Origin: an uncultured Ligilactobacillus sp.
GTDB lineage: Bacteria > Bacillota > Bacilli > Lactobacillales > Lactobacillaceae
Assembly: GCA_934215475.1 (NCBI GenBank)
Contig: CAKPZY010000003.1
Location: 1 to 64,000, forward strand
Reading direction: 5' to 3'
Length of the DNA: 64,000 bases
Shown: positions 40,013-48,439 of the stretch, piece by piece
How positions within the stretch are numbered: the stretch's first letter is position 1
Layout of the letters: every line of letters starts with the position of its first letter
The notes under the pieces: model-generated
Databases searched by the model: none
What the model was told of the DNA's origin: nothing
Seen by the model: only the letters and a program-made list of their open reading frames with translations
Program-made: the position numbers and the translations under genes

Positions 40013-40375
40013 TCAATCTTCAATCACTTTAACGCCTTGGACATAGACATTAACAGATTTAGCCTTTAATCCAAGCATCGACTGTAAATTATACTTGACT
40101 TTGTCTTGGACATTATGACACACTTCTGAGATCTTTGTTCCGTAACCAGCGATAATATAAACGTCAATAGCAATACCTTCGTCTTCTTGCCGTACGACTA
40201 CCCCTTTGGAATAGTTATCTCTCTTTAGAATTTCATTTAGGTTGTCGCGTATTTGATTTTTGCTAGCCATTCCAACGATCCCAAAGATCTCGGTTGCTGC
40301 ACCACCAACAACAGTTGCAATAACATCATTGCTGATGTCAATATTGCCTAATTGGTTCTGAATTTTTACAGCCAT
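40013..40375 (-). CDS. yloU: Asp23/Gls24-family protein YloU
   Basis: A 120-residue Asp23/Gls24 protein of envelope-stress type, always upstream of yloV/fakA; the exact role is unsettled. I start it at the ATG at 40375 (MAVKIQNQLGNIDISN), 8 bases from an AGGAGG SD. Conserved: VVGGAATEIFGIVGMASK, VVRQEDEGIAIDVYIIAGYG and the end KSVNVYVQGVKVIED. Confidence 0.93.
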   Translation of the reverse strand: MAVKIQNQLGNIDISNDVIATVVGGAATEIFGIVGMASKNQIRDNLNEILKRDNYSKGVVVRQEDEGIAIDVYIIAGYGTKISEVCHNVQDKVKYNLQSMLGLKAKSVNVYVQGVKVIED

Positions 40376-40414
40376 GAAAACAGCCTCCTTGATATTAATA
40401 GACAATCATTTATT

Positions 40415-40443
40415 ATTTTATCATATGCTGATATTAAAACCAA
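40415..40443 (-). promoter_or_regulatory. Promoter of yloU-fakA
   Basis: -35 TTGGTT (40438-40443), 17-base spacer, extended -10 TGATAAAAT (TAAAAT at 40415-40420), 40 bases before the ATG. Confidence 0.65.
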
Positions 40444-40646
40444 ACCAACATTTTAGTTTCCACTATAAGAGATACAACCTTATTCACTGTATGTAATAAA
40501 AAGATTTTACCACATCACAAGCGTTATCCGACCATTATTAGATTTTACCCTGCGACCTGAGACGTTTAAATTGCTGATCCTAGAGGTAAATATCATGGCA
40601 CCCAGCTTGCTTTGAGGACTGCCAAGGTATTTTACTTTACAGAAAA

Positions 40647-40678
40647 TTGTTGCAATTAAACTGGGATTATGATAATTT
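40647..40678 (+). promoter_or_regulatory. Promoter of rpmB
   Basis: Either TTGTTG (40647-40652) with 18 bases to GATAAT (40671-40676), or TTGCAA (40650-40655) with 17 bases to TAATTT (40673-40678). Both lie 55-85 bases before the rpmB ATG. Confidence 0.5.
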
Positions 40679-40734
40679 AGTCTAGTGAGTAAAGCGACGT
40701 GGTTCGCTGAAAAGAGAATAAGGAGGAGCAAATA

Positions 40735-40920
40735 ATGGCAAAAGATTATATTACTGGCCGTAAAACTACTTTTGGCAAGAAACGTTCACATGCTTTGAAC
40801 CAAACAAAACGTAGCTGGAAGCCAAACTTGCAAAAAGTTCGTATCATGGTAGATGGCAAGCCTAAAAAGGTCTGGGTTTCAGCACGTGCATTGAAATCCG
40901 GCAAAGTAACCCGCGTTTAA
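40735..40920 (+). CDS. rpmB: 50S ribosomal protein L28
   Basis: Basic 61-residue ribosomal protein with the L28 segments [28 protein letters not shown] and the end [15 protein letters not shown]. No zinc-binding Cys pairs, so this is a Cys-minus form. SD AAGGAGGAG is strong. It is a plus-strand single gene in an otherwise minus-strand block, diverging from yloU as in Bacillus and other lactobacilli. Confidence 0.98.
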   Translation: MAKDYITGRKTTFGKKRSHALNQTKRSWKPNLQKVRIMVDGKPKKVWVSARALKSGKVTRV

Positions 40921-40929
40921 GGACACATT

Positions 40930-40953
40930 AGGACCCGGATGGAGTCCTTTTTT
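40930..40953 (+). terminator. Terminator of rpmB
   Basis: AGGAC (40930-40934) pairs with GTCCT (40944-40948), followed by six T, ten bases after the stop. Confidence 0.8.
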
Positions 40954-40956
40954 AAT

Positions 40957-41004
40957 ATGTAAAAACAACACCGACTTATCTAATTAAGAAGGCGTTGTTT
41001 TTTT
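40957..41004. terminator. Bidirectional terminator between rpmB and thiN
   Basis: A 12-bp stem (40961-40972 with 40991-41002, one G-U pair in one direction) rich in A on one arm and T on the other, so it gives a T-run on both strands. It ends the long coaBC...thiN unit. Confidence 0.8.
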
Positions 41005-41031
41005 AATTGCTAAATTTAAATTTAAAACATT

Positions 41032-41688
41032 TTAATCATGACTCTGAATTACGCAGACAACTCCATTTCGAAAAGAAAATGAAGTTGAACTCCCAACAAA
41101 TTCATTACTAGACAAAGAAATTGGCTGGTCAAAATCAACTCCATCCAGTCGATATTTTGCGTCATATAAATGCAGGTCAGAAACGGAATTTAAACAAACA
41201 AAGGCTAAATAACGAGTTTCAGGTAATTTTTTGACCTTATGGTGCCCTGGTAAAAAGAATGTGACCGTATTCCACTGATCCACGAGCGTTATTTTTTCAC
41301 AATACGGTCTAAATTCGGGTAATAAAACAAAATACAAATTACTTAACAGCTGATCTAAACGCGCACCAGTTGCACCATAAATTATTATCTGGTCAAATTT
41401 TAAGTCGCTGATAACATAACGCAAAGCTAACATGGTATCCGTCAGATCCTCTTTGTCAGGCCGAATAACGCTCTTCTTAGACCTGTCTTTGACCAGCTGA
41501 ATTTCAACGGGTGTTGAAGAATCAAAGTCTCCAACGGACAAAATGGGACTGATCCCGCATTTAGCTAGTGTCACAGCACCGTAATCGGCACCGACCCACA
41601 CTTCACTTGGTGCTTCCTTGGCTAAATGGTCTGCTAGCCATTTAGGCCATTGAGATACAGGGCCTCCCACGAGCATGTTAACTATCAT
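41032..41688 (-). CDS. thiN: Thiamine diphosphokinase
   Basis: Transfers pyrophosphate from ATP to thiamine to make the cofactor ThDP, so it salvages imported thiamine. The 218-residue protein has VGADYGAVTLAKCGISPILSVGDFDS (motif read as GADYGAVTL and SVGDFDS), DKEDLTDTMLALRYV and the C-terminal beta barrel. Its ATG overlaps the rpe stop (ATGA). Confidence 0.94.
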   Translation of the reverse strand: MIVNMLVGGPVSQWPKWLADHLAKEAPSEVWVGADYGAVTLAKCGISPILSVGDFDSSTPVEIQLVKDRSKKSVIRPDKEDLTDTMLALRYVISDLKFDQIIIYGATGARLDQLLSNLYFVLLPEFRPYCEKITLVDQWNTVTFFLPGHHKVKKLPETRYLAFVCLNSVSDLHLYDAKYRLDGVDFDQPISLSSNEFVGSSTSFSFRNGVVCVIQSHD

Positions 41689-42344
41689 AGTTGCTCTTCA
41701 CTAGCTTTCTTCAAGGCATTGATCCGTTTTGCAGGATCTTTTGCACCAAAAATATAAGAACCAGCTACAATGACATTAGCACCTGCTTGGACAGCCTCTT
41801 TGACGGTTTGGTCATTTAAACCTCCATCAACTTCAATATCAAATTGCCAGTCATGCTGCTTTTTTGCAGCAGCGAGCTGTCTTACTTTATGCATAGTTTC
41901 TGGTAAAAATTTTTGCCCACCAAAACCAGGATCCACCGTCATGACAAGTACTTGATCCACCATTGGGAGAACTTCACTGATCGCACTGACAGGCGTGCCT
42001 GGGTTGATCACTACTCCAGCCTTCATGCCGGAACTTTTGATCAACGATAAAACCGAGTGCAAATGTGAGGTCGCTTCAGCATGGATACTCATAAGATCAG
42101 CACCAGCTGTAGCAAAATCAGCGACATAAATTTCGGGGTTTTCGACCATCATATGACAATCGAAGAATAAACGTGAATCTTTACGCAGTGCATCTACAAC
42201 GTTGGAACCAAAGGTCAAATTAGATACAAAATGACCATCCATAACATCGATATGCAGATATTGTGCCCCTCCCTTTTCAACGGCCGCCACATCATGGCCC
42301 AAATTAGCAAAATTTGCACTTAAAATCGACGGAGCAATTTTCAT
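41685..42344 (-). CDS. rpe: Ribulose-phosphate 3-epimerase
   Basis: Interconverts ribulose-5-P and xylulose-5-P in the pentose phosphate pathway. The 219-residue TIM barrel has IAPSILSANFANLG, HIDVMDGHFVSNLTFG, CHMMVENPE, VMTVDPGFGGQKF and VDGGLNDQTV with the metal-binding His/Asp residues. I start it at the ATG at 42344 (MKIAPS), 8 bases from a GAGG SD; the in-frame GTG at 42353 overlaps the SD. Confidence 0.97.
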   Translation of the reverse strand: MKIAPSILSANFANLGHDVAAVEKGGAQYLHIDVMDGHFVSNLTFGSNVVDALRKDSRLFFDCHMMVENPEIYVADFATAGADLMSIHAEATSHLHSVLSLIKSSGMKAGVVINPGTPVSAISEVLPMVDQVLVMTVDPGFGGQKFLPETMHKVRQLAAAKKQHDWQFDIEVDGGLNDQTVKEAVQAGANVIVAGSYIFGAKDPAKRINALKKASEEQL

Positions 42345-42371
42345 TCCTATCACCTCATTAAAAATAACTTC

Positions 42372-42421
42372 AATAAGAACGGTAGACTATTCCTAAAATA
42401 ACCGGCTTTACCGTTCTTATT
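42372..42421 (-). repeat. Perfect 13-bp inverted repeat between rsgA and rpe
   Basis: Arms at 42372-42384 and 42409-42421 are perfectly complementary over 13 bp around a 24-base loop. On the minus strand the 3' arm is followed by GAAGTTATTTTT, a poor T-run. It fills most of the 88-base gap inside the operon and may be a weak terminator, a processing site or an mRNA stabiliser. Confidence 0.6.
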
Positions 42422-42432
42422 AGCTTATTCAC

Positions 42433-43314
42433 CTAATATTTAGGCTTTCTCTTTGCTATCTCATCTTGAAACAAAACATAATTTTCATACCTGCTGGCCA
42501 AAAGATCCCCGTTCTGATAAGCATCCTTGACCGCACAGCCTGGTTCTTTCAAATGCAAACATCCACGATACTTGCATTTATCGCACAACTGTAAAAACTC
42601 AGGGTAAAGCAGTGGTAATTCTTCTTTTGTAACATTCATGATCTCAAAGGAAGAAAAACCAGGTGTATCAGCAATCAAATTATCTTGAATTTTGCGCAAC
42701 GTGACCTTGCGCGTAGTATGCTTACCTCGGCTCAAAGCCTTAGATATTTGGGCTGTTTCCAATTTTAAAGATGGATCAACCAAATTTAAAAAAGTGGATT
42801 TACCTGCACCCGTTTGACCCATCACCACGATCACCTTCGAATGAATTTTCCCCAAGAAATCAGTCCGGATTCCTCCGGGGTCATCTTTATCGGCAATATA
42901 AGAAGAATATAACTTTTGATAGCTGTTGACCAGTGATAAGAAATCTGGTCGTTCTTCTTTTGACAAAAGATCAGCTTTGGAAAAATAAATGAATGGCGAA
43001 ATATTGTTATTTTCCAGCATCAATAATTGCCGGTCAAGCAGATTGGCGGAAAATTGGGGTTCTGTGCAAGCCGTCACAACTATACCGCAATCCACGTTAG
43101 CAACTGGTGGACGAACCAAACGATTTTTCCGTTTTAAGATCTTTAGCAGGTAGCCTTCCTTTTCATTATCTGCTTTGAACTCTACCCAGTCGCCCACCAA
43201 AGGCGAAGTTTTCTTATTCCTGAAATTGCCCCGCGCACGCGTCCGAAAAATCGTGCCATTTGCTTGGACATCATAATAACCGCTAAGAGATTGGACGATC
43301 TGTCCTTTTTTCAC
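42433..43314 (-). CDS. rsgA: Ribosome small subunit-dependent GTPase RsgA
   Basis: Circularly permuted GTPase that checks late 30S maturation. I start it at the GTG at 43314 (293 residues), 5 bases after AGGA; an upstream ATG at 43350 lacks an SD. It has the N-terminal OB fold, the permuted G motifs with G4-like FSKADLL first and the P-loop GQTGAGKSTFLN later, then DTPGFSSFE, and the C-terminal zinc knuckle (CDKCKYRGCLHLKEPGC). It follows prkC by 45 bases; RsgA is a known PASTA-kinase substrate in some Firmicutes. Confidence 0.97.
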   Translation of the reverse strand: MKKGQIVQSLSGYYDVQANGTIFRTRARGNFRNKKTSPLVGDWVEFKADNEKEGYLLKILKRKNRLVRPPVANVDCGIVVTACTEPQFSANLLDRQLLMLENNNISPFIYFSKADLLSKEERPDFLSLVNSYQKLYSSYIADKDDPGGIRTDFLGKIHSKVIVVMGQTGAGKSTFLNLVDPSLKLETAQISKALSRGKHTTRKVTLRKIQDNLIADTPGFSSFEIMNVTKEELPLLYPEFLQLCDKCKYRGCLHLKEPGCAVKDAYQNGDLLASRYENYVLFQDEIAKRKPKY

Positions 43315-43359
43315 TTTTTTCCTGCCTTTCAGATCCAAAAAAATTATCACAATTCCGCC

Positions 43360-45354
43360 CTAATGTGTCACATCATTCTTTTGAGTAATTGTCTGACCAT
43401 CACGAACAATTTTATACGCTCCTTTTTCACCTTGATCTAAAACAAATGATAAGCGGACTGTTTGGTCTTTAGTAATATTTAAAGTTTGATAAACATCGTT
43501 TAAATGGTGATTTTGATCTTCTAAATATACTTGAACCGTATTTGACTTCTTGTTGTTATTACCATTAAAAGGTACCTTAACTGAAACATCAAAATTTTGC
43601 GAGCTTTCTTGCGAAGATGAAGAAGAAGCTGATGAACTTGATGAACTCTCTGATGATTCATTAGCTGGCCCATTGGAGATCGTGACACTAACTGAAGCTC
43701 CCTGTTCCAAAGAAGTGCCCGCTCTGGGCTCTTGTGCCATGACAATGCCTTCGTCATAATCGTCCGAATCCCTGTGAGAAACGTTAAGCGTCAGCCCTCT
43801 TTCATCGGCATAATCCTGAGCACTTTTTAAAGTATAGTTCGAAAGATCCCGCAATTCAAAACTTCTTGACCCGCGAGAGACTTTAAAAGTCACCGAAGTA
43901 TCATTCATCACCACTTTTTTCTTGGCAGAAATGCTCTGTGATTTGATCTCGCCTTTTGCCACGGTTGTGGAATAAACCTTTTCTTGCTGAACAGATACAC
44001 CACGCTTTTTGAGCATCTTCCTAACTACTGAATATTTCTGCCCAGTGTAGTCGCCAAATTTTTCCTTTTTTGGTCCTTTAGACACGACCACATTGACTTT
44101 CGAACCCTCTGTGATTTCTGATTTAGCCTGTGGTTTTGATTTAATGATCTGTCCAAAATAATATGTCTCACTATAAGCCTTCTGAACTTTCCCAAGTTTT
44201 AAGTTTGACTTATGCAAACTGTCACTTGCTTCAGATGCTGTCATCCCTCGTAACTGAGGAACAGTTGTATCCTGCGGGATCACAGCATAAGCGATCCCAC
44301 CGCTACCTAAAAGAAATACCAGCAACAATGCAAAAATCAAGGTCCACTTCTTTTTTCGTGACCATTTTTTTCGTCCTTTGGACGGTTTAGAGGCAGCTGA
44401 TGGGTCAGGTTGTTCTTCACTATCAGCGGTAAGCTTAGAATTACCAATAGTATTTTCAGCGTTCTTTTGCGCCAGCACCTTTGTTTCTTCATTATTTTGG
44501 AAAACCGGTTCCCACCTTGGCTCCTGCTGACGATCTTTTGACAAGCAAGTCTCCAAATCAGATGCCATTTCCTCAACAGTGGCATATCTGTTTTCTAAAT
44601 CTTTAGCAGTAGCATGTAAAACAATGTTTTCTAAAGGCTGAGGGATCTCTGACCGTTCGTCGCGCACCGAAGGCATTGCTTCTTGATAGTGCTTCATAAT
44701 AATGGAAACAGCATTTTCTCCACGATAAGGCACATGACCTGTTAACATTTCAAACAAAATGATACCTAATGAATAAATATCGGTTTGTTTGGTAACTATA
44801 CTGCCGCGGGCCTGCTCAGGCGAGATATAATGCACAGAACCCATGACTGTATTTGTTTTAGTCATTGTCGAACGCTCGAGAGCTAGTGCGATCCCAAAGT
44901 CTGTGATCTTGACATTGCCATTTTGATCGATCAAAATATTTTGCGGTTTTAGATCCCGATGGATGATCCCATGCCGATGCGCATCACTCACAGCTTGTAA
45001 GATCTGCTGCATAATTTGGACAACTCGTTTTAATGAAAAAGGATATTCCTGTTTAATATATTGCTTAAGATCCATGCCCTTGACATATTCCATCACAAGA
45101 TATTGAAGACCGCTTTCTTCTCCAATGTCATAGAGCATTACGATATGCGGATCTGTCAATTCAGTCAATGACATCGCTTCACCCTGAAATCTTCTGACAG
45201 CAGTTGGATCATCACGCATATCTAAACGTAATAACTTGACGGCCACATATCTTTTTAAAATAAGATCATAGGCACAATAAACGTTGGCCATTCCGCCCTC
45301 GCCTAAAGTGGACACGATCTTATAACGACCGCTCAAAATGTATCCAGACTCCAT
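43360..45354 (-). CDS. prkC: PASTA-domain Ser/Thr protein kinase PrkC
   Basis: Membrane Ser/Thr kinase that senses muropeptides or lipid II and controls envelope growth. The 664-residue protein has the kinase domain (about 11-275) with the glycine loop GEGGMANVY, K40, HRDLKPQN (catalytic D134) and DFG at 152-154, a basic linker, one transmembrane helix (WTLIFALLLVFLLG) and three extracellular PASTA repeats. After a Ser-rich linker comes a C-terminal beta-rich domain, common in lactobacilli. It overlaps the phosphatase gene by one base (TGATG). Confidence 0.97.
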   Translation of the reverse strand: MESGYILSGRYKIVSTLGEGGMANVYCAYDLILKRYVAVKLLRLDMRDDPTAVRRFQGEAMSLTELTDPHIVMLYDIGEESGLQYLVMEYVKGMDLKQYIKQEYPFSLKRVVQIMQQILQAVSDAHRHGIIHRDLKPQNILIDQNGNVKITDFGIALALERSTMTKTNTVMGSVHYISPEQARGSIVTKQTDIYSLGIILFEMLTGHVPYRGENAVSIIMKHYQEAMPSVRDERSEIPQPLENIVLHATAKDLENRYATVEEMASDLETCLSKDRQQEPRWEPVFQNNEETKVLAQKNAENTIGNSKLTADSEEQPDPSAASKPSKGRKKWSRKKKWTLIFALLLVFLLGSGGIAYAVIPQDTTVPQLRGMTASEASDSLHKSNLKLGKVQKAYSETYYFGQIIKSKPQAKSEITEGSKVNVVVSKGPKKEKFGDYTGQKYSVVRKMLKKRGVSVQQEKVYSTTVAKGEIKSQSISAKKKVVMNDTSVTFKVSRGSRSFELRDLSNYTLKSAQDYADERGLTLNVSHRDSDDYDEGIVMAQEPRAGTSLEQGASVSVTISNGPANESSESSSSSSASSSSSQESSQNFDVSVKVPFNGNNNKKSNTVQVYLEDQNHHLNDVYQTLNITKDQTVRLSFVLDQGEKGAYKIVRDGQTITQKNDVTH

Positions 45355-46097
45355 CAGCTGACCTCCTCTTTGCTAAAAGAGAGCAGCAAGGCCGTGATAT
45401 TATCAACCCCTCCAGCCCTGTTGGCTGTCTCGATGAGTTCTTTGCATTTAGTTTCCAGATCTTTATTTTTCCTACTTAAAATGTCGGCAATTTTATTATC
45501 TTCAACCATATTTGTTAATCCATCAGTACATAAAAGAAACTCTCCAGGAACGATCTCAAGCAAACGTTCATCAAGTTTTGAATCTTGAGATACTCCCAAA
45601 GAACGGGTGATGATGTTTTTTTGGGGGTGAGTCCGTGCTTGTTCTTTACTTATTTGGCCATTTTTTACCATCTCATTGACTAGTGAATGATCCTCGGTCA
45701 ACTGTGAAAGCTTTCCACCGCTATATAGGTAGCAGCGACTATCACCGATATTTGCGATCAAAATAGTTTTCGCAAAACCAACAGCACAAACCAAAGTCGT
45801 ACCCATTCCTAACAGATCTGCATTCTTTTGCGCGGACTTTAAAATCTTTTCATTTTCAAGATTTACTTGGTTTTGCAACCAAGCATAAGCATCCTTAGGC
45901 ATCTGCCATGCTGTTTGTTCAAAAGCATAGCCTATACTGGAAACAGCCATTTCTGAAGCCACTTCTCCGCCCTGGTGTCCTCCTAACCCATCTGCCACAA
46001 CAGCCAAAAATACACCGGTCTTGTTTTTAAAGAAGCCAACAAAATCTTCATTTTTTTCACGCAGATGCCCAACATCACTTAAATAAGAATATTCCAC
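45354..46097 (-). CDS. prpC: PP2C-family Ser/Thr phosphatase PrpC (Stp)
   Basis: Metal-dependent phosphatase that reverses PrkC phosphorylation. The 247-residue protein shows the PP2C motifs SDVGHLREKNED, VVADGLGGHQGGEVAS (Asp metal ligands), GMGTTLV, NIGDSRCYLY, LLCTDGLTN and DNITALLL in order. Its TGA overlaps the prkC ATG, implying translational coupling of the opposed activities. Confidence 0.97.
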   Translation of the reverse strand: MEYSYLSDVGHLREKNEDFVGFFKNKTGVFLAVVADGLGGHQGGEVASEMAVSSIGYAFEQTAWQMPKDAYAWLQNQVNLENEKILKSAQKNADLLGMGTTLVCAVGFAKTILIANIGDSRCYLYSGGKLSQLTEDHSLVNEMVKNGQISKEQARTHPQKNIITRSLGVSQDSKLDERLLEIVPGEFLLCTDGLTNMVEDNKIADILSRKNKDLETKCKELIETANRAGGVDNITALLLSFSKEEVS

Positions 46098-46100
46098 TTC

Positions 46101-47453
46101 TTACACCTCATTTTTTTTAAAAAGAGTAGCAATAAAAAAACCGTCAGAATCAAAATCATCTGGATAAATAGTTAGCGATAAAGTTTCGCGGTCATCTTTT
46201 AATCCATAGCTGGTCCATGTTTTGACTTGATAAAAGTTTGCATTTTCCTCTAGAAAATTATCAATTACCTGCTGATTTTCTTGATTAAGGATCGTACAAG
46301 TGCTATAAGTCAAAGACCCGCCTTTTTTTACCAAGGGGGCGGCTGCATTTAAGATGGCCAACTGGACATGGGCGAGCTTTTTACTATCTTCAGCACTTTT
46401 ATCATATTTGACCTCTGGTTTCCTGCGGATAAGACCCAGGCCAGAACAAGGGGCATCCACCAAAATCTTGTCAAACGAAGCAGGGCCAAACACTTGCCCG
46501 CACTTACGCGCATCGAGTGCATGAGTAGAAACGCGATCATTGAGATGCATCCTGAGCACATTTTTTTGAATCAGCTTTAGTTTCTTTGGATGAATATCTA
46601 ATGCATCGACATGTCCATCATTTCCCAAAGCTTGAGCGATCTGAGTAGTTTTTCCACCAGGCGCAGCACACACATCTAAGACCTTGTCTGTATCTTGAAT
46701 TTGCATGGACTCCGCACTAAGTACAGCACTTTCATCTTGCACAGTGATTTTACCATCACTATAAGCTTGGCTGGATGGAGGAAAACCACCTGCGATCCTG
46801 AATGCCAACGGGGTAACAACACTAGGTTTTACCTGATAGCCTTCATGTTTTAATATATTTTGAACATCTGATGGATCACTTAATGTAGTGTTTAACCTAA
46901 CGCTTTGAGCAGGAGCCTGCAAAGTTGCTGCCAAAAGAGACTCAGTCTTTTGTGAACCTAATTCTGATATCAATTGTTGCACCAGCCACACTGGCATCGA
47001 ATATTCAATGCTAAAACGTTTGACCTGATCTTCGATCTCATCGAATTTAGGCAGTCCTTGGCGCTCAATAGCGTGCAACACTCCGGTAACAAATTTTCGC
47101 GTTCCATTGTGTCCCATTTCTTTTGCGATCTCGATGGACTCATTAAAAATCGCGTGCTTAGGTATCCGGCTCAAATACACCATTTGGTAGACGGAGATCC
47201 TCAATATTTGTTTGACCCAAAGATCTAGCTTATTAGTTTTTTTCAAAAAAGGTTGAAGAAAAAAATCCAGGGTTATTTTGTTCTGGATCGTACCGTAAAC
47301 TAACGTCGTATATAAATTAGCATCCAGCTTAGAAAGCTGTCCACGTGCGACTGTTTGATCGACCACTTTATTTGAATATGAACTTTCTTTTTCGATTCGA
47401 GTCAGATCACGAACTGCAAAAAAACGCGCGTTGCTTCTCAATTTATTCGCCAT
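46101..47453 (-). CDS. rsmB: 16S rRNA (cytosine-967-C5)-methyltransferase RsmB
   Basis: Makes m5C967 in 16S rRNA. The 450-residue protein has an N-terminal NusB-like domain (about 1-140), then the SAM-dependent methyltransferase with KVLDVCAAPGGKTTQIAQ, the first motif Cys in DAPCSGLGLIRRKPE and the catalytic STCTI motif. It overlaps fmt by 11 bases and lies 3 bases before prpC. Confidence 0.96.
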   Translation of the reverse strand: MANKLRSNARFFAVRDLTRIEKESSYSNKVVDQTVARGQLSKLDANLYTTLVYGTIQNKITLDFFLQPFLKKTNKLDLWVKQILRISVYQMVYLSRIPKHAIFNESIEIAKEMGHNGTRKFVTGVLHAIERQGLPKFDEIEDQVKRFSIEYSMPVWLVQQLISELGSQKTESLLAATLQAPAQSVRLNTTLSDPSDVQNILKHEGYQVKPSVVTPLAFRIAGGFPPSSQAYSDGKITVQDESAVLSAESMQIQDTDKVLDVCAAPGGKTTQIAQALGNDGHVDALDIHPKKLKLIQKNVLRMHLNDRVSTHALDARKCGQVFGPASFDKILVDAPCSGLGLIRRKPEVKYDKSAEDSKKLAHVQLAILNAAAPLVKKGGSLTYSTCTILNQENQQVIDNFLEENANFYQVKTWTSYGLKDDRETLSLTIYPDDFDSDGFFIATLFKKNEV

Positions 47454-48399
47454 CTTTGATTAAGACCTGCCCCTTTTCTAAGCTATGCCCGCTTCCATTT
47501 AAAAAGTCGGTGATCGTCAATCGTTGCTTACCTGCTGGCTGCAGGTCGTTTACCTGATAAACCGTTCCACCTGCTGCAGCAACCTCTAAATGGTGTTTGG
47601 AAAGAGCCACGATCGTTCCTGGTGCCTGAGTGGTCTTTTTTTCTAATGGATCAATATCCCACAACTTGGTGCGCTTTCCCGCAAAATCTTCAAAAAAAGC
47701 TCCAGGTGCCGGTCGGAGCGCCCGAATCTTCCAATCCAATCCTTGCGCCGTTTGGTCTAAATTCAAACGTTCTTGTTCTGGTTTGATAGTAGGCGCAAAC
47801 ACCACCTGTTGTTCTTTTTGCTCCCGTGCAGGTAGCGTTCCTTGGATCAGGGCGGGAAGTTTTTTCAACAACAGATCTCGCCCAATGAAACTTAACTTTT
47901 TAAACAAACTCCCCGTATCGTCGCTCGCGGTTATGGGTAATTCTGCCTGGCCCAGTATTGCACCAGCGTCCATTTTTTTGACCATATAAATCAAAGTAAC
48001 ACCAGTTTTGTCGTCGCCATTCATTAATGAATACTGTACCGGAGCGCCACCTCGGTATTTAGGCAACAAAGAGCCATGGACATTAATGGCCGCTATTCTT
48101 GCACTTTCTAGTAACTTAGTGGGTAAAAATTGCCCATAAGCTGCGGTCACGATCAAATCCGGAGCGATTCCGATCACTTTTTGCATTTCTTGGCTGCCGC
48201 CAATTTTTTCTGGCTGCAAAACTGGGATATTATTTTTAACTGCTAATTTCTTGACTGGAGAAGCCCTTAATTTGTGTTTTCTTCCTACCGGCCGATCTGG
48301 TTGAGTAACAACTGATTTGATCTCATACTCCGCATCGATCAACCCTTCTAAGATTGGCACCGCAAATTCAGGTGTACCCATAAAAACTATTGAAGTCAT
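47443..48399 (-). CDS. fmt: Methionyl-tRNA formyltransferase
   Basis: Formylates initiator Met-tRNA using 10-formyl-THF. I start it at the ATG at 48399 (318 residues, MTSIVFMGTPEFAV), 9 bases after AAGGA. The catalytic Asn-His-Asp set is seen as INVHGSLLPKYRGGAPV and the Asp of KKMDAGAIL; a C-terminal OB-like tRNA-binding domain follows. In Bacillus a def gene sits between priA and fmt; here it is absent from the cluster. Confidence 0.97.
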   Translation of the reverse strand: MTSIVFMGTPEFAVPILEGLIDAEYEIKSVVTQPDRPVGRKHKLRASPVKKLAVKNNIPVLQPEKIGGSQEMQKVIGIAPDLIVTAAYGQFLPTKLLESARIAAINVHGSLLPKYRGGAPVQYSLMNGDDKTGVTLIYMVKKMDAGAILGQAELPITASDDTGSLFKKLSFIGRDLLLKKLPALIQGTLPAREQKEQQVVFAPTIKPEQERLNLDQTAQGLDWKIRALRPAPGAFFEDFAGKRTKLWDIDPLEKKTTQAPGTIVALSKHHLEVAAAGGTVYQVNDLQPAGKQRLTITDFLNGSGHSLEKGQVLIKDGE

Positions 48400-48439
48400 G
48401 CCTGCACGTCCTTTTTTCTTAAACTTTCTAATTACCATA

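Larger units (their letters stand above)
40376..40734. other. Divergent intergenic region yloU / rpmB
   Basis: A 359-base region holding the minus-strand yloU promoter and the plus-strand rpmB promoter. Between them (about 40445-40640) I see no convincing gene, terminator or repeat. Confidence 0.6.
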
